Origin: Aeromonas rivuli
GTDB taxonomy: Bacteria; Pseudomonadota; Gammaproteobacteria; Enterobacterales; Aeromonadaceae
Length of the DNA stretch: 58,154 nt
Direction: 5' to 3'
Assembly (NCBI RefSeq): GCF_000820045.1
Contig: NZ_CDBJ01000071.1
Span: 1 to 58,154, forward strand
Below the pieces are notes generated by a model. That model was not told the DNA's origin, made no database searches, and worked only from the letters and a program-made list of their open reading frames with translations. Shown piece after piece: positions 26,538 through 36,883 of this stretch (the first letter of the stretch is position 1; each line of letters starts with the position of its first letter). Position numbers and translations under genes: made by a program.

Positions 26538-28538
26538 ATGGCAAGCGATCTGCTTGGGATAGGAACCTCTGGGGTACTGGCGCATCAGAAACTGCTGCAG
26601 ACCACCAGTAACAATATCGTCAACGTCAATAGCCAGGGCTATACCCGGGAACGCACCCTGATCTACACCAATGCCATCGGGTTTGGCACGGGTGAGAGCA
26701 TGAGCGAGCGGGTGATCAACCAGTATGCCCAGGGTGAGCTGCGTCGCGACACCTCCGCCTTCAACGCATCCTCCATGCGTTTCGAACAGCTCTCTACCGT
26801 GGACAGCCTGCTGGGGGATACCAGCAACAGCGTCGGCACGGCCATCACCGCCTACTTCAAGGGGTTCCATACCGCCAACGAATCGCCGGCGGATCTGGGG
26901 GCGCGCAATACCACCCTCACCGGGCTCGGCAGCATGGTGAATCGCTTCCACACCCTCTCCTCCCAGTTCGACAAACAGAGTGACGTCATCAACGATCGCA
27001 TCGATGACGAGACCCAGCATGTCAACAGCCTGCTCAATAACATCAATGAGATCAACAAGGCGATAGTGCGCACCCAGGGCACGGGGGAAGAGAACCTGAT
27101 GCTCTACGATCAGCGCGATGATGCCATTGCCCAGCTCTCCCAGAAGATGGATATCCGTACCGTCACCCAGCCCAATGGCAGCGTGCTGGTCAACATGAGC
27201 TCGGGCCACTCACTGGTGCTGGATGGCTCTGTGGCCCAGTTCACGGTGATCCCGGGGGATCCCGACTCCAGGGACAAGGAGCTGCAGCTCAATCTCGGTA
27301 AGAATCAGGCCAAGATAGACAACAAGGTGCTGGGGGGCGGCCTTGGGGGCCTCTTCTCTGCCCGTCGCGATCTCGAACCGACCAAGCGTGAACTGGGGCA
27401 ACTCGCCATCTCCTTGTCCGACGCCATGAATCAGCAGAACCGCCTGGGCCTGGATCTCGACAACGAGCTGGGGGGGGACCTCTTCTCCTTGCCCAGCAGT
27501 GAAGGACTGCCCTTTGCCAAGAACACCGGCTCGGGGGAGGCCATGGTCCACTTCGTGCCCGGCAAGGGGAGCGAGGTGACCGCCCTCGATTATGAGGTGA
27601 GTTTCAGCAGTGCCACCGGCTTTGAGGTCTTCTCCATCGGCAGTGATGGCAAGCGTACCTCCGTCGCCACCGGCAGCACGCCGCCCGCCAGTTTCGAGGT
27701 GCCGGGTCATGGCATCTCCATCGACTTGTCCGGCACGCCGGCGGCAGGGGACAAGCTGTTGCTGCAACCGACCAAGCAGGCGGCAGCCGGGATTGAAAAG
27801 CTGATCAACCGCGCCGAGGATCTGGCGCTGGCCTCTCCCCTCAAGGCCGACAAGAGCAGTCAGAATCTGGGCTCGGGCATCATCTCCCTCGGCACCGTAG
27901 GCAACACGGGGGCAGGCTCAGGTTTTACCGGTAATGACCTGGATCCCGCAGCGCCGCAAGTGGTCAAGATAGACGGCAGTGGCAACTATGAGGTCTATGA
28001 GAAAGATGGCACCACGCTCATAGGGGTCGCGCCCGCCAGCAGCAAGGGCCAGAACCTGATGGCCGCCCTCGAGAGCCCGCTCGGTGGCCCCAAGGTGTAC
28101 GCCGATCCGGGTCAGAGCCCAGGCTATGAATTCAGCATCACGGGTCAGGTCCAGGCCAATGACAGCTTCACCCTGAGTTACAACAAGAACGGTTTCTCCG
28201 ACAATGCCAACGGCCTGGCCCTGGCTGAATTGCAGAACAAGGATCTGGTGCGCAAGAGCAGCAGCTCCGCCAGCGGCAATGACAAGATGACCTTCAACGA
28301 GGCCTATACCGGGCTGGTGGTCGGGGTGGGCAACAAGACCAGTCAGGCCAACACCGAGATGCTGGCCAACAAGGGCAAATTGGCGCAGAGCAGCGCCATC
28401 TTCGAGAGTGTCTCCGGGGTCAGCCTGGATGAGGAGGCGGGGAATCTCATTCGCTTCCAGCAGGCTTATGCCGCCTCGGCCCAGGTGGTCACCACCGCCA
28501 AAACTATCTTCGACACCCTGTTGTCATCAGTGAGGTAA
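26538..28538 (+). CDS. flgK: flagellar hook-associated protein 1
   Basis: A 666-residue FlgK. The N-terminal rod/hook signature is LLQTTSNNIVNVNSQGYTRER. The C-terminus ends LIRFQQAYAASAQVVTTAKTIFDTLLSSVR. It joins the hook to the filament, with FlgN as its chaperone. It is longer than the E. coli protein (547 aa); the extra length lies in the variable central domains. It starts three bases after the flgJ stop. Confidence 0.95.
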   Translation: MASDLLGIGTSGVLAHQKLLQTTSNNIVNVNSQGYTRERTLIYTNAIGFGTGESMSERVINQYAQGELRRDTSAFNASSMRFEQLSTVDSLLGDTSNSVGTAITAYFKGFHTANESPADLGARNTTLTGLGSMVNRFHTLSSQFDKQSDVINDRIDDETQHVNSLLNNINEINKAIVRTQGTGEENLMLYDQRDDAIAQLSQKMDIRTVTQPNGSVLVNMSSGHSLVLDGSVAQFTVIPGDPDSRDKELQLNLGKNQAKIDNKVLGGGLGGLFSARRDLEPTKRELGQLAISLSDAMNQQNRLGLDLDNELGGDLFSLPSSEGLPFAKNTGSGEAMVHFVPGKGSEVTALDYEVSFSSATGFEVFSIGSDGKRTSVATGSTPPASFEVPGHGISIDLSGTPAAGDKLLLQPTKQAAAGIEKLINRAEDLALASPLKADKSSQNLGSGIISLGTVGNTGAGSGFTGNDLDPAAPQVVKIDGSGNYEVYEKDGTTLIGVAPASSKGQNLMAALESPLGGPKVYADPGQSPGYEFSITGQVQANDSFTLSYNKNGFSDNANGLALAELQNKDLVRKSSSSASGNDKMTFNEAYTGLVVGVGNKTSQANTEMLANKGKLAQSSAIFESVSGVSLDEEAGNLIRFQQAYAASAQVVTTAKTIFDTLLSSVR

Positions 28539-28541
28539 GTC

Positions 28542-29747
28542 ATGCGCATCACCACCAACATGATGTACAACCGCGGGCTCTCCTCCCTGAGTGCGGCGGC
28601 CGAACGGCAGAATACCGCCTATGAGCAGCTCTACTCCGGGGACAAGTTCAAGACGGCGGGTCAGGATCCGTCCGGCATGAGCCAGAAGATGGCGCTGACC
28701 AAGGAGATAGACCTGTTCCAGCAATATGGCGTCAATGGCAGCCTGCTGGAGAACAGCCTGGGGCACGAGGAGACCATCCTCAGCTCCCTCAATGATGCCA
28801 TGCTCAGTGCCCAGACCCTGATGCAAAAAGCGAACGACTCGGCCCTGAGTCAGACGGATCGCGAGTCCGTGGCCAAGGAGCTGGAAGGCTTGCAGCAACA
28901 GATGTTCGACCTGATGAACAGCAAGAATTCGCAAGGGGAGTACATCTTCGGCGGCAACCAGAGCAAGACTCAACCCTTCGTGAAGGATCCCAGCGGCAAC
29001 TATGTGTTCCAGGGGGATACCGGTCAGCGGGAGATCCAGGTCTCCTCCACGGTGCGCATCCCCGCCAATGATTCGGGTCTGGATCTGTTCGAGACGGTGC
29101 CGACCCGGCGCACTGCCAGTGCCGATACCGCCGATATCCAGGTCAAGGTGGGGGCTCAAGGCCAGTTCGACAACTTCTATCGCACCAACTATGACAGCGC
29201 CCTGGCCAGCAACAAATACACAGTTACCACGGTGGCGGGGGTGCCGGATAGCTACCAGATCACCGACGTGGGCGGCAATGTGCTGCAAAATGGCGACTAT
29301 GTGGCCGGGGAGGATATCAATTTCAACGGCCTCACCCTCAATCTGAGTCAAGGCGCCGGCACAGTGCAGGAGTTCTCCCTGGATCAGCCAAAGAACGACA
29401 ACATTCTCAACGGTATCTCCGACTTTCTCGGTGCCCTGCGCGACCCGAATCTCTCCAATGATGACTTCCAGCTGAGATCGCAGGATGCCCAGGCCCATCT
29501 GGGCAATGCCCGCCAACGGATGGACACCGGGCTCGGTGCGCTGGGGGGGCGGATGAACAGCCTGGAGCAGGTGATGAGTTCCAATACCGGGCTCGATACC
29601 CTCAACCAGCAGGCCAGGGCCAAGGTGTCCGAGATCGATCTCTATGAGGTGATCTCGACCCTCTCCAAGGAGAATGCGGCCATGAGCGCCTCTCAGCAGG
29701 CGTTTAGCAATATCAGCAAGCTGACCCTGTTCGACTACATTCGCTAA
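28542..29747 (+). CDS. flgL: flagellar hook-associated protein 3
   Basis: A 401-residue FlgL. It starts MRITTNMMYNRGLSSLSAAAERQNTAYEQLYSGDKFKTAGQDPSG, a flagellin-like N-terminal helix, and ends with a flagellin-like C-terminus (EIDLYEVISTLSKENAAMSASQQAFS...LTLFDYIR). It connects FlgK to the filament. The last gene of the locus, it is followed by an intrinsic terminator. No flagellin gene follows in this window. Confidence 0.94.
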   Translation: MRITTNMMYNRGLSSLSAAAERQNTAYEQLYSGDKFKTAGQDPSGMSQKMALTKEIDLFQQYGVNGSLLENSLGHEETILSSLNDAMLSAQTLMQKANDSALSQTDRESVAKELEGLQQQMFDLMNSKNSQGEYIFGGNQSKTQPFVKDPSGNYVFQGDTGQREIQVSSTVRIPANDSGLDLFETVPTRRTASADTADIQVKVGAQGQFDNFYRTNYDSALASNKYTVTTVAGVPDSYQITDVGGNVLQNGDYVAGEDINFNGLTLNLSQGAGTVQEFSLDQPKNDNILNGISDFLGALRDPNLSNDDFQLRSQDAQAHLGNARQRMDTGLGALGGRMNSLEQVMSSNTGLDTLNQQARAKVSEIDLYEVISTLSKENAAMSASQQAFSNISKLTLFDYIR

Positions 29748-29822
29748 CCGGCTTGAGAGTTGTAAGGGATTGTTAATAAAGGCTCATAGCGTTTGACTCC
29801 CTGGCGGGTCTGACCGACCATA

Positions 29823-29860
29823 GCAGGGCAGGCAAGGTGCGTCGCATCTGCCTGCTTTTT
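29823..29860 (+). terminator. intrinsic terminator after flgL
   Basis: GCAGGCA (29828-29834) pairs with TGCCTGC (29849-29855) and is followed by five T. A few flanking bases (AGCAGG / CCTGCT) can extend the stem in an alternative pairing. Confidence 0.8.
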
Positions 29861-29867
29861 CGCAGCA

Positions 29868-30014
29868 TCTCGTTAGGCGAGGCTCCTGCATAAACACAGG
29901 CCACTGATCTCACGACGTCGAGAGACGCCCAAGCTCAGGACAGTTATCATCGGATTAAGGTGTTAACCCAAGTGGCTTCCGGTTCACCGGATACGTTATG
30001 CAGTGCTAAAGCTG
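29868..30014 (+). ncRNA. M-box (ykoK leader) magnesium riboswitch upstream of mgtE
   Basis: The leader matches the M-box consensus element by element. It has GTTAGGCGAGGCTCCTGCAT, then AACACAGGCCACTG, then GACGTCGAGAGACGCC, then CAGTTATCATCGGATTAAGG, then GTTAACCCAAGTGGC, and the closing CAGTGCTAAAGCT. These conserved blocks form the Mg-binding three-way junction. It lies 132 bp before mgtE. A downstream ACGCCG/CGGCGT hairpin (30033-30046) may be part of the expression platform. High Mg is expected to reduce mgtE expression; that is known for the class, not shown here. Confidence 0.93.
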
Positions 30015-30145
30015 GCACGTGGGGATGATGACACGCCGAACGGCGTCATTTCCTGCCGATTTCTCGTCCATCAATTGCTGTTTTCTTATCAGCCCATCCC
30101 TCGCGGGATAGCCCGGCTCGCCGGGATCACAAAGGCTTATCTTCG

Positions 30146-31486
30146 ATGAAGAAAACACATCTGTTACTGAACCGTCATCAACTGCTCGACCTGCCCACCC
30201 TGCAGGCCTGGCTCGACAATGAACTGGCCCCGGATGCGCGGGCCGACCAGCTGCTCGCCCTGCGCCAGGAAGAGCTCAACTGTCTGTTTGATACCCTGGG
30301 GGCCGATGGCGCCCGACTGCTCGGCATGCTGGCCCGCACCTGCGGTGCCCGGCTGTTGCTGCGCCTGCACCCGAGTGTGCTGACCCTGGTGCAAGGCAAG
30401 ATCCCGCGCCGTGAGCTGCTTGCCATGTTGCGCAGCCTGGGGAAACGGGAGCGCGCCTCCCTGTTGGCGAGTCTGCCATCCGGGGTGAGTGCCGAGCTCA
30501 AGGGGCTGCTCCGCTGGCCAAGCGAGTCGGTGGGCGCCCACATGCGTCACGACTTCTTCACCCTCAAGGGGGAGGAGTCCATCGCCAGCGCCAAACAGCG
30601 GATCCACGATGCCTGGGACAACGCCGAGGTGTTCCAGGATATCTATGTGGTCGATGAGAGTGGCCAGTTGCTCGGCTATCTCTCGCTCAAGACCATGCTG
30701 GTGGCCGAGCCGGACAGGGCGGTGTGCGAGCTGATGGAGCGGGATCTGATCCGCCTCGACGCCCGCATGGATCAGGAGCTGGCGGCGCGGATGCTGGTGG
30801 AGCGGGATCTGCTCTCCCTGCCGGTGGAATCCGATGGTCGCCTGCTCGGCATCTTCCACCTGGATGATGCCGCCGACATACTCGAGCTCGAATCCACCGA
30901 GGATGCCGAGTTGCAAGGTGGCTCATCCCCCCTCGAAACCCCTTATCTCCATGCCACCCCCTGGCAGCTGTGGCGCAAGCGTATCGGCTGGCTGTTGATC
31001 CTGTTCGTGGCCGAGGCCTATACGGGCACTGTGCTGCGGGCCTTCGAGGAGCAGTTGGAGGCGGCCATCGCCCTGGCCTTCTTTATTCCGCTGCTCATCG
31101 GCACGGGCGGCAACAGCGGCACCCAGATCACCACCACCCTGGTGCGGGCCATGGCGGTGGGGGAGGTCAGCCTGCGCAACCTTGGCACAGTGCTGCGCAA
31201 AGAGATCTCCACCGCCATGCTGGTCTCGGTGGCCATCGCCGTGGCTGCCTGGGTACGGGCCTGGAGTCTGGGGGTGGGCGTGGAAGTAGGGGTGGTGGTC
31301 ACCCTGACCATCATTGCCATCGTGCTGTGGAGCGCCATCGTCGCCTCCATCATCCCCTTGCTGCTGCGCCGCTTGCGGATGGATCCGGCCGTGGTGTCGG
31401 CCCCCTTTATCTCGACCCTGGTCGATGGCACCGGCCTCATCATCTACTTCGAGATAGCCAAGTTGATCCTGCCTGAGCTGAGCTGA
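30146..31486 (+). CDS. mgtE: magnesium transporter MgtE
   Basis: A 446-residue MgtE channel. The N-terminal cytosolic superhelical domain (about residues 30-130) is followed by two CBS domains (about 135-255, HMRHDFFTLKGEESIASAKQ and MERDLIRLDARMDQE) and about five transmembrane helices (residues 275-445, including FIPLLIGTGGNSGTQITTTLVRA). The GNSGTQ segment lies in the pore. Mg-dependent gating by the N and CBS domains is known for the family. It is preceded by the M-box and followed by a terminator. Confidence 0.95.
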   Translation: MKKTHLLLNRHQLLDLPTLQAWLDNELAPDARADQLLALRQEELNCLFDTLGADGARLLGMLARTCGARLLLRLHPSVLTLVQGKIPRRELLAMLRSLGKRERASLLASLPSGVSAELKGLLRWPSESVGAHMRHDFFTLKGEESIASAKQRIHDAWDNAEVFQDIYVVDESGQLLGYLSLKTMLVAEPDRAVCELMERDLIRLDARMDQELAARMLVERDLLSLPVESDGRLLGIFHLDDAADILELESTEDAELQGGSSPLETPYLHATPWQLWRKRIGWLLILFVAEAYTGTVLRAFEEQLEAAIALAFFIPLLIGTGGNSGTQITTTLVRAMAVGEVSLRNLGTVLRKEISTAMLVSVAIAVAAWVRAWSLGVGVEVGVVVTLTIIAIVLWSAIVASIIPLLLRRLRMDPAVVSAPFISTLVDGTGLIIYFEIAKLILPELS

Positions 31487-31506
31487 GCGCGCAGAGATCA
31501 AATGCA

Positions 31507-31535
31507 CAAAGGCAGCTCAGGCTGCCTTTGTTGTT
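31507..31535. terminator. intrinsic terminator between convergent mgtE and ppx
   Basis: A perfect 10-bp stem CAAAGGCAGC / GCTGCCTTTG with a TCAG loop, followed by TTGTTTT on the plus strand. Confidence 0.85.
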
Positions 31536-31551
31536 TTCAGGGGGGTATGGT

Positions 31552-33042
31552 TCAGCTCAGTTGAAACAGCAAGGGCCAGCCATGCTCCTGGCAGTAGCGT
31601 TGCTCTTTTTCCAGATTCTGCATCAGCAGCCGGTTCTCCTCGCACCAGTCGGTTGGCAGGGTGACCACCAGCTGATCCCCGGCGGCCTGCACTCGCCATT
31701 CAGGCAACAGCTTGTCCTGGCGTCTGTGGTGGGCGGCCACCGCGAGGCGCAGGATGCGGATGCAGCGCAGCACAGTGTGTTCATCGTGGTTGGGCAGGGT
31801 GGGCAGCTCCGAGAGCTTGAGCCCCTTGCGCTGGAAGCGCACCAGGGCGGCCAGCAGGGCCTGATCGTCCTGGTTGAAACCGGGCAAGTCGGTATGTTGC
31901 AAGATATAGGCGGAGTGGCGATGGATGCCGCTGTAGTTGATGGCAAGGCCAATCTCGTGCAGTCGCGCCGCCCAGCCGAGGATGGCGCGATAAGGCTCGA
32001 TGGGCATCTGCCAGGGGTCGCTCAGGGCATCAAACAGGGTTAGCACGCTCTGCTCCACCCGGGTCGCCTGGCGCTTGTCGATGCGATAGTGGGAGCTGAG
32101 GGCCAGCGCGGTGCGCTCGCGAATGTCGTGGTGCTGCAGACGCTCCTCGAACTCATAGAGTAGCCCCTCGCGCAAGGCGCCGTCCGAATACTCCATCCGC
32201 TCGATGGGCAAGGAGGTAAAGAGCCCAAGCAGGATGGCGACCGCCGCGGCAAACACCCCTTGGCGATCCTCGGTCAGGCCAGAGAACTTCAGCTGTTCGA
32301 CCTTCTTGTGCTCGAGCAGCTCCCGTTTGAGGCGCTCGAGCCCCGCCAGGGTGATGCTGCCATCGGTCCAGCCTTCTCCTTGCAACACGTCGCGCACGGT
32401 ACGGATCGAGCCGGAGCTGCCCAGGCAGCTCTGCCAGCCGAGCTTATGGTATTGGTTGATGATGGGGGCGAGCTGATGCTGCGCCTCCAGCACGGCACTG
32501 TTGAAGGCCTTTTCACTCAATTTGCCGTTGGCAAAGAAGCTCTGGGTGAAGCTGACGCACCCCATCTTGCGGCTGGTGAGCGCCTTGTGTTCGAATCCTT
32601 CGCCAATGATGAGTTCGGTGCTGCCGCCGCCGATATCCACCACCAGCACAGGCCCCTCGATATGCTGGGTGTGAGCCACGCCCTGATAGACGAGACGGGC
32701 CTCCTCCTGACCGCTGATCACCTCGATGGGGTGTTGGAGCAAGCTGGCTGCCTTGGCGACGAACTCGCGGGCATTGCTGGCCCGGCGCAGGGTATAGGTG
32801 CCGGCGATGCGGATCTGATCCGGCTTGATGTTGGTGAGCCGTTCGGCAAAGAGGGTCAGGCAGGCGAGACCGCGGGCCATGGCCTCGACCGACATTCTAT
32901 GCTGATCATCCATCCCCTCCGCCAGCCGGACCCGCTCCTTGATCCTGTCGATGATCTGCATGCGCCCGTCGGTGAGACGGGCGATGACCATGTGGAAGCT
33001 GTTGGAGCCCAGATCGACGGCGGCATAAAGGCTATTGTCCAT
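31552..33042 (-). CDS. ppx: exopolyphosphatase
   Basis: A 496-residue Ppx/GppA-family phosphatase. It starts [23 protein letters not shown], an actin-like ATPase phosphate-1 motif. Further motifs are [16 protein letters not shown], and a C-terminal HD-like domain with [16 protein letters not shown]. It releases phosphate from polyphosphate ends. The gene overlaps the end of ppk by 11 bp, the usual ppk-ppx operon. An in-frame start 14 codons further upstream inside ppk was rejected. Confidence 0.94.
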   Translation of the reverse strand: MDNSLYAAVDLGSNSFHMVIARLTDGRMQIIDRIKERVRLAEGMDDQHRMSVEAMARGLACLTLFAERLTNIKPDQIRIAGTYTLRRASNAREFVAKAASLLQHPIEVISGQEEARLVYQGVAHTQHIEGPVLVVDIGGGSTELIIGEGFEHKALTSRKMGCVSFTQSFFANGKLSEKAFNSAVLEAQHQLAPIINQYHKLGWQSCLGSSGSIRTVRDVLQGEGWTDGSITLAGLERLKRELLEHKKVEQLKFSGLTEDRQGVFAAAVAILLGLFTSLPIERMEYSDGALREGLLYEFEERLQHHDIRERTALALSSHYRIDKRQATRVEQSVLTLFDALSDPWQMPIEPYRAILGWAARLHEIGLAINYSGIHRHSAYILQHTDLPGFNQDDQALLAALVRFQRKGLKLSELPTLPNHDEHTVLRCIRILRLAVAAHHRRQDKLLPEWRVQAAGDQLVVTLPTDWCEENRLLMQNLEKEQRYCQEHGWPLLFQLS

Positions 33043-35104
33043 GGGGAGTTGACTCGATGCGTTTGAGATAGTCGTAGGTGGCAACCTGGGAGCGGATCTT
33101 GCGCCTGTTGCCCCGGTTTACATACAGGTTCTGCTGTTCTGCATCGATGACCCGCGCCTTGGTGGTGTCACTCAGTTGCAACTCCAGTATATCCAGGATG
33201 CGCTGCTTGAGCCGATCGTCATAGATGGGGGTGCCCACCTCGATGCGACCATCGATGTTGCGGCTCATCCAGTCGGCGCTGGAGATATAGAGCTGCACAT
33301 TGCCCTTGTTGTGAAACACCATGACCCGTGGATGCTCGAGGAAGCGATCTATGATGCTGATCACTCTGATGTTTTCGCTGAGACCCGGCACCCCGGGGCG
33401 CAGGGCGCACATGCCACGGATGATCATCTGGATGGGCACCCCGGCCTGGCCCGCCGCATAGAGACGGTTGATGAGGTCTCTGTCCACCAGATTGTTGATC
33501 TTGAGGGTGATGCCGCTGGGCAGCCCCGCCTTGGCGTTGGTCAACTCGTTGTCAATCAACCGGTAGAGCTGGCGGCGGCAGTTGATGGGGGAGACCAGCA
33601 GGTGATTGAACTTGTAGCGGCGGTAGGGGTACTCGATGTACTCGAATACTCCCTCTACCTCGGCGGTGATGTCGGGGTTGCGGGTCAGCAGAGAGAAGTC
33701 GGTATAGATCTTGGCGGTCTTCTCGTTGAAGTTGCCGGTGCCGATATGGGCATAGCGCACCGCCTCACCCTGCTCGAGACGGGTGATGAGGCAGAGCTTG
33801 GAGTGGATCTTGAGGCTGGGTACCCCGAACACCACCTTGACCCCGGCGTCGGTCAAGACATTGGCCCAGTCGATGTTGGCCGCCTCGTCGAAGCGGGCCC
33901 GCAACTCGACCACCACAGTCACCTTCTTGCCGTTGTTGGCGGCATCGACCAGGGAGTGGATGATGCGCGACTTCTTGGCGACCCGATAGATATTGATGCG
34001 AATGGCGCTCACTGCCGGATCGAAGGCCGCCTGGCGCACCAGCTCGGTGAAGTGGTGGAACTTATGATAGGGGTAGTAGAGCAAGATGTCTTGCTTGGTG
34101 ATGGCATCGAAGGCGTTGACGAAGCCATCAAAGTCGCGGCAATCGAGGGCCGGCAGCTTGGGGTTTTCCAGATAATCCCGGCCGACATTGGGGAAGCCGA
34201 TGAAATCCTTGAAATTGTGATAGCGGCCGCCGGACATGATGGCGTCGTAGGAGCTGATCTGCAGCTTGAGCTTGAGGAAGCTTATCATGGCAGCGGGCAT
34301 CTCCCGCTCATAGACGAAGCGTACCGGCATGGCGGTGAGGCGCTGCTTCAAGCCATCACTCATCTTGTCGACCAGGCTGAGATCGAGCTGGTCGGAGAGA
34401 TCGTACTCCGCATCCCGGGTCAGCTTGACCGCATAGGCGGCGATTTCGTCGTAATCGAAGAAGCCCTTGAACAGGTCATCCAGACAGAAGCGGATGATGT
34501 TGTCGAGAATGATGATCTGTTTCTTGCGGCGGGTGCCCTCGGAGGGCAGTTGCACGAAGCGGGGCAGATCGTCGGTCGGTACCTCGACCAGGGCGTACTG
34601 GATCACCTGGCCCTGCTTCTTCATCTCCACCGCCAGGTAGGTGTACTCGTCTTTCAGAAACTTGACCGGGTTCACCTCCTTGTTGAGCAAGATAGGGATC
34701 AGGTGGCGCAGCACCTTCTCCTTGAAGAAGACCCGCATCCACAGCTGTATGTTGTCGGAGAGCTGATTCTCGTTGACCAGGAAGATATTGTGGCGGGCGA
34801 GGGCTATCAGCAGCTCCTTGTAGGTGTTGTCGAAGGCTTCGCCGAGCGCCATCACTTTCTGCTGGATGGCACGCAGCAGCCCCTTGGCCTCGTCATCACC
34901 GCCATGGACCTCGTTGATCAGGATGCGGCGCTTCACCTCGGAGACCCGCACCTTGAAAAACTCGTCCTGGTTGGAGGAGAAAATGCCGAGGAAGCGGATC
35001 CGCTCGATGAGCGGCACCGTCTTGTCCATCGCCTCCTGCAGCACCCTCTCGTTAAAAGAGAGCCAGCTCAGTTCCTTCTCTTCATACAGCTTGTCGGTGC
35101 TCAT
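33032..35104 (-). CDS. ppk: polyphosphate kinase 1
   Basis: A 690-residue PPK1, starting [21 protein letters not shown] after MSTD. It includes the phospholipase-D-like active-site blocks [11 protein letters not shown] with the catalytic His, [17 protein letters not shown], and STADWMSRN-type [13 protein letters not shown]. It makes polyphosphate from ATP. Length matches the family (about 690). It lies upstream of ppx in one operon, and a Pho-box-like repeat lies 47 bp upstream of the start. Confidence 0.96.
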   Translation of the reverse strand: MSTDKLYEEKELSWLSFNERVLQEAMDKTVPLIERIRFLGIFSSNQDEFFKVRVSEVKRRILINEVHGGDDEAKGLLRAIQQKVMALGEAFDNTYKELLIALARHNIFLVNENQLSDNIQLWMRVFFKEKVLRHLIPILLNKEVNPVKFLKDEYTYLAVEMKKQGQVIQYALVEVPTDDLPRFVQLPSEGTRRKKQIIILDNIIRFCLDDLFKGFFDYDEIAAYAVKLTRDAEYDLSDQLDLSLVDKMSDGLKQRLTAMPVRFVYEREMPAAMISFLKLKLQISSYDAIMSGGRYHNFKDFIGFPNVGRDYLENPKLPALDCRDFDGFVNAFDAITKQDILLYYPYHKFHHFTELVRQAAFDPAVSAIRINIYRVAKKSRIIHSLVDAANNGKKVTVVVELRARFDEAANIDWANVLTDAGVKVVFGVPSLKIHSKLCLITRLEQGEAVRYAHIGTGNFNEKTAKIYTDFSLLTRNPDITAEVEGVFEYIEYPYRRYKFNHLLVSPINCRRQLYRLIDNELTNAKAGLPSGITLKINNLVDRDLINRLYAAGQAGVPIQMIIRGMCALRPGVPGLSENIRVISIIDRFLEHPRVMVFHNKGNVQLYISSADWMSRNIDGRIEVGTPIYDDRLKQRILDILELQLSDTTKARVIDAEQQNLYVNRGNRRKIRSQVATYDYLKRIESTPHGQ

Positions 35105-35149
35105 CAGTGCCTCTGTTTATCCAATCCCGTGGAACGAATGGGCATCATT

Positions 35150-35180
35150 AGATGACGGTTTTGTGACGCTTTAATGACAG
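35150..35180 (-). promoter_or_regulatory. Pho box (PhoB site) upstream of ppk
   Basis: On the minus strand three direct repeats spaced 11 bp begin CTGTCAT, CGTCACA and CGTCATC, with AT-rich spacers. This is the PhoB box pattern. It is placed between the gcvR-like gene and ppk, 47 bp before the ppk start. Control by phosphate starvation is inferred. Confidence 0.7.
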
Positions 35181-35185
35181 CGGCA

Positions 35186-35698
35186 TCAATCTTCCACGTC
35201 TTGATCGATGTCGACCACCAGATCGTCCGAGAGGGACTCCAGGGCATCGATCAGGGTCGGCAGGGCCAGTCCCTGGGGCAGGGCGACCAGAGCATGGGCA
35301 TAGAAGAGCGGCGCACCGGAGTGGGGGGCGGCCTCGCAGCCCGTGGTCAGGTCGATGACGTTGGCGCCGAGCTGGCGCAAGATGCTCGCCACTTCATGGA
35401 CAATGCCGGGTCTGTCGTTGCCGGTGACCGTCAGCATCAGCTGGCGCTCGGGCTCGGCACTGAGCACCCCTTCGGCGAAGCTCACCTTGAGTCCGGCCAG
35501 CAGGGAGAGCGCCTCGCACAGGGTACGGTAGTGGGCATCGTCCACGCTGATCTGGAGGATGCCGGCAAACTGACCGGCCAATTCGCTCATGGAACTGGCG
35601 AGCCAGTTGCCCCCTTGCAGATTGATGAGGGCGGCCAACTCTTCCACTATGCCGGGTCTGTCTGCGCCTATGACTGTGACAACCAATTGCTTTTGCAT
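35186..35698 (-). CDS. GcvR-like ACT-domain regulatory protein
   Basis: A 170-residue protein with two ACT domains (about residues 4-80, LVVTVIGADRPGIVEELAALI, and 90-165, LMLTVTGNDRPGIVHEVASIL). This is the layout of GcvR, which inhibits GcvA in glycine-cleavage control. GcvR assignment is likely but not proven, as other tandem-ACT proteins exist. It is transcribed in the same direction as ppk, but the intervening Pho box suggests separate control. Confidence 0.8.
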   Translation of the reverse strand: MQKQLVVTVIGADRPGIVEELAALINLQGGNWLASSMSELAGQFAGILQISVDDAHYRTLCEALSLLAGLKVSFAEGVLSAEPERQLMLTVTGNDRPGIVHEVASILRQLGANVIDLTTGCEAAPHSGAPLFYAHALVALPQGLALPTLIDALESLSDDLVVDIDQDVED

Positions 35699-35890
35699 CC
35701 TGCTCTCCTTGTGTGTGAGTCCACTTCATTGTGCCTGCCGTTGCAGGCCAGATGAACCCCCTGACCCGGCCAAAACCGAAATTATTCTGCCGATGGCCGC
35801 ATCCGGCCTTTGCGCCTTGACAGATAGCGGTTGTGGCCGGGGGTTGTGGTAATATTATGCCCCTCTTTCGTTAGTCGGATTGCCCCCTCC

Positions 35891-36883
35891 ATGAATGGCT
35901 TGCTGTTACCCGGTCTGTTAGTACTGGCCCTCGTTGCTGTCCTGTTTGTCTGGCGTGCTCGCCGTGCCAGGGTTGTCTCCTGCTCCTTGCAAGAGACGCT
36001 GATGACCTCGGAGCGCCATCGCGAGTTCGCGGCCTTGCAGGCACTGCTGCAAGGGGAGGTGCAACTCTTTACCCATGTGCGTCTCAAAGACGTGCTGCTG
36101 CCGGGCAAGGGGGTTGGCAAGGGAAAATGGCAAAAGCAGCTGGCCAGCATGGGGGATCGTCAGTTCGACTATCTGCTCTGTGACCCCGAGGATCTGTCGC
36201 TGGTCTGCGCGGTCGAGCGATTGGCGCCGGGGCAGGGCAAGCGTCGACCGAGCCGGGATCGCTGGTTGCAGCAGCTGTGTGAGCGCGCCGACTTGCCGCT
36301 CTTGCTCCTGGTGGGGCAGGAGGCGGCGGATCTCGACGAGCTCAGGGAACAGGTACAGGCCTTGTTGCTCGCCGAGGATGCGCTGGATCCCCTGATGGAA
36401 CCCGCGCTCAGCGGGGGAGCAAGGCGTGAACCGACCTTCAACCCGCAATCCCTCGGTGCCGTGGATCTGGGCGATACCCCCAGGCCGCTGACTCGGCCCC
36501 AGGCCGATGCAGCGAGTGGGCGCACCAGCAAAGGGGCTGGCCGTCGTCATGACAGGGAGCAAGACGCGGACAAGGCCCCCCTTGATCTGCCCATGATGAG
36601 ATCCCTCTCCCGGACGTTTGCGAGTGGCGAGCCAGAGGCGATGCCCCAGGGGGTATTCACCGCCACCTCGCTGGATGAGGACGAGGAGGGTATGGAGCAG
36701 GAACACAAGATCCATGACCAGGATGATGCGGCGCCGGCCAAATCCCACGCTTGCCCACGCTGCAGCGCGCCTCTGCTGGATCGCGAGGCCCGCAAGGGGC
36801 CCTATGCCGGCAAGCAGTTTCTCACCTGTACCCGCTTCCCCGAGTGCCGCTATGCGACCCTCAAGCCGAACCCGCAGCACTGA
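35891..36883 (+). CDS. DUF2726 / topoisomerase-type zinc-finger protein with N-terminal membrane anchor
   Basis: A 330-residue protein. An N-terminal transmembrane helix (LLLPGLLVLALVAVLFVW) is followed by a DUF2726 nuclease-like domain (about residues 40-170, HREFAALQALLQGEVQLFTHVRLKDVLL...FDYLLCD). A charged linker follows, then a C-terminal zf-C4_Topoisom zinc finger (CPRCSAPLLDREARKGPYAG, later FLTCTRFPECRY). DUF2726 is related to restriction-endonuclease-like folds, but the function here is unknown. Start at 35891 was chosen for the anchor and the in-frame upstream part rejected. It is upstream of flrA but not coupled to it. Confidence 0.8.
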   Translation: MNGLLLPGLLVLALVAVLFVWRARRARVVSCSLQETLMTSERHREFAALQALLQGEVQLFTHVRLKDVLLPGKGVGKGKWQKQLASMGDRQFDYLLCDPEDLSLVCAVERLAPGQGKRRPSRDRWLQQLCERADLPLLLLVGQEAADLDELREQVQALLLAEDALDPLMEPALSGGARREPTFNPQSLGAVDLGDTPRPLTRPQADAASGRTSKGAGRRHDREQDADKAPLDLPMMRSLSRTFASGEPEAMPQGVFTATSLDEDEEGMEQEHKIHDQDDAAPAKSHACPRCSAPLLDREARKGPYAGKQFLTCTRFPECRYATLKPNPQH

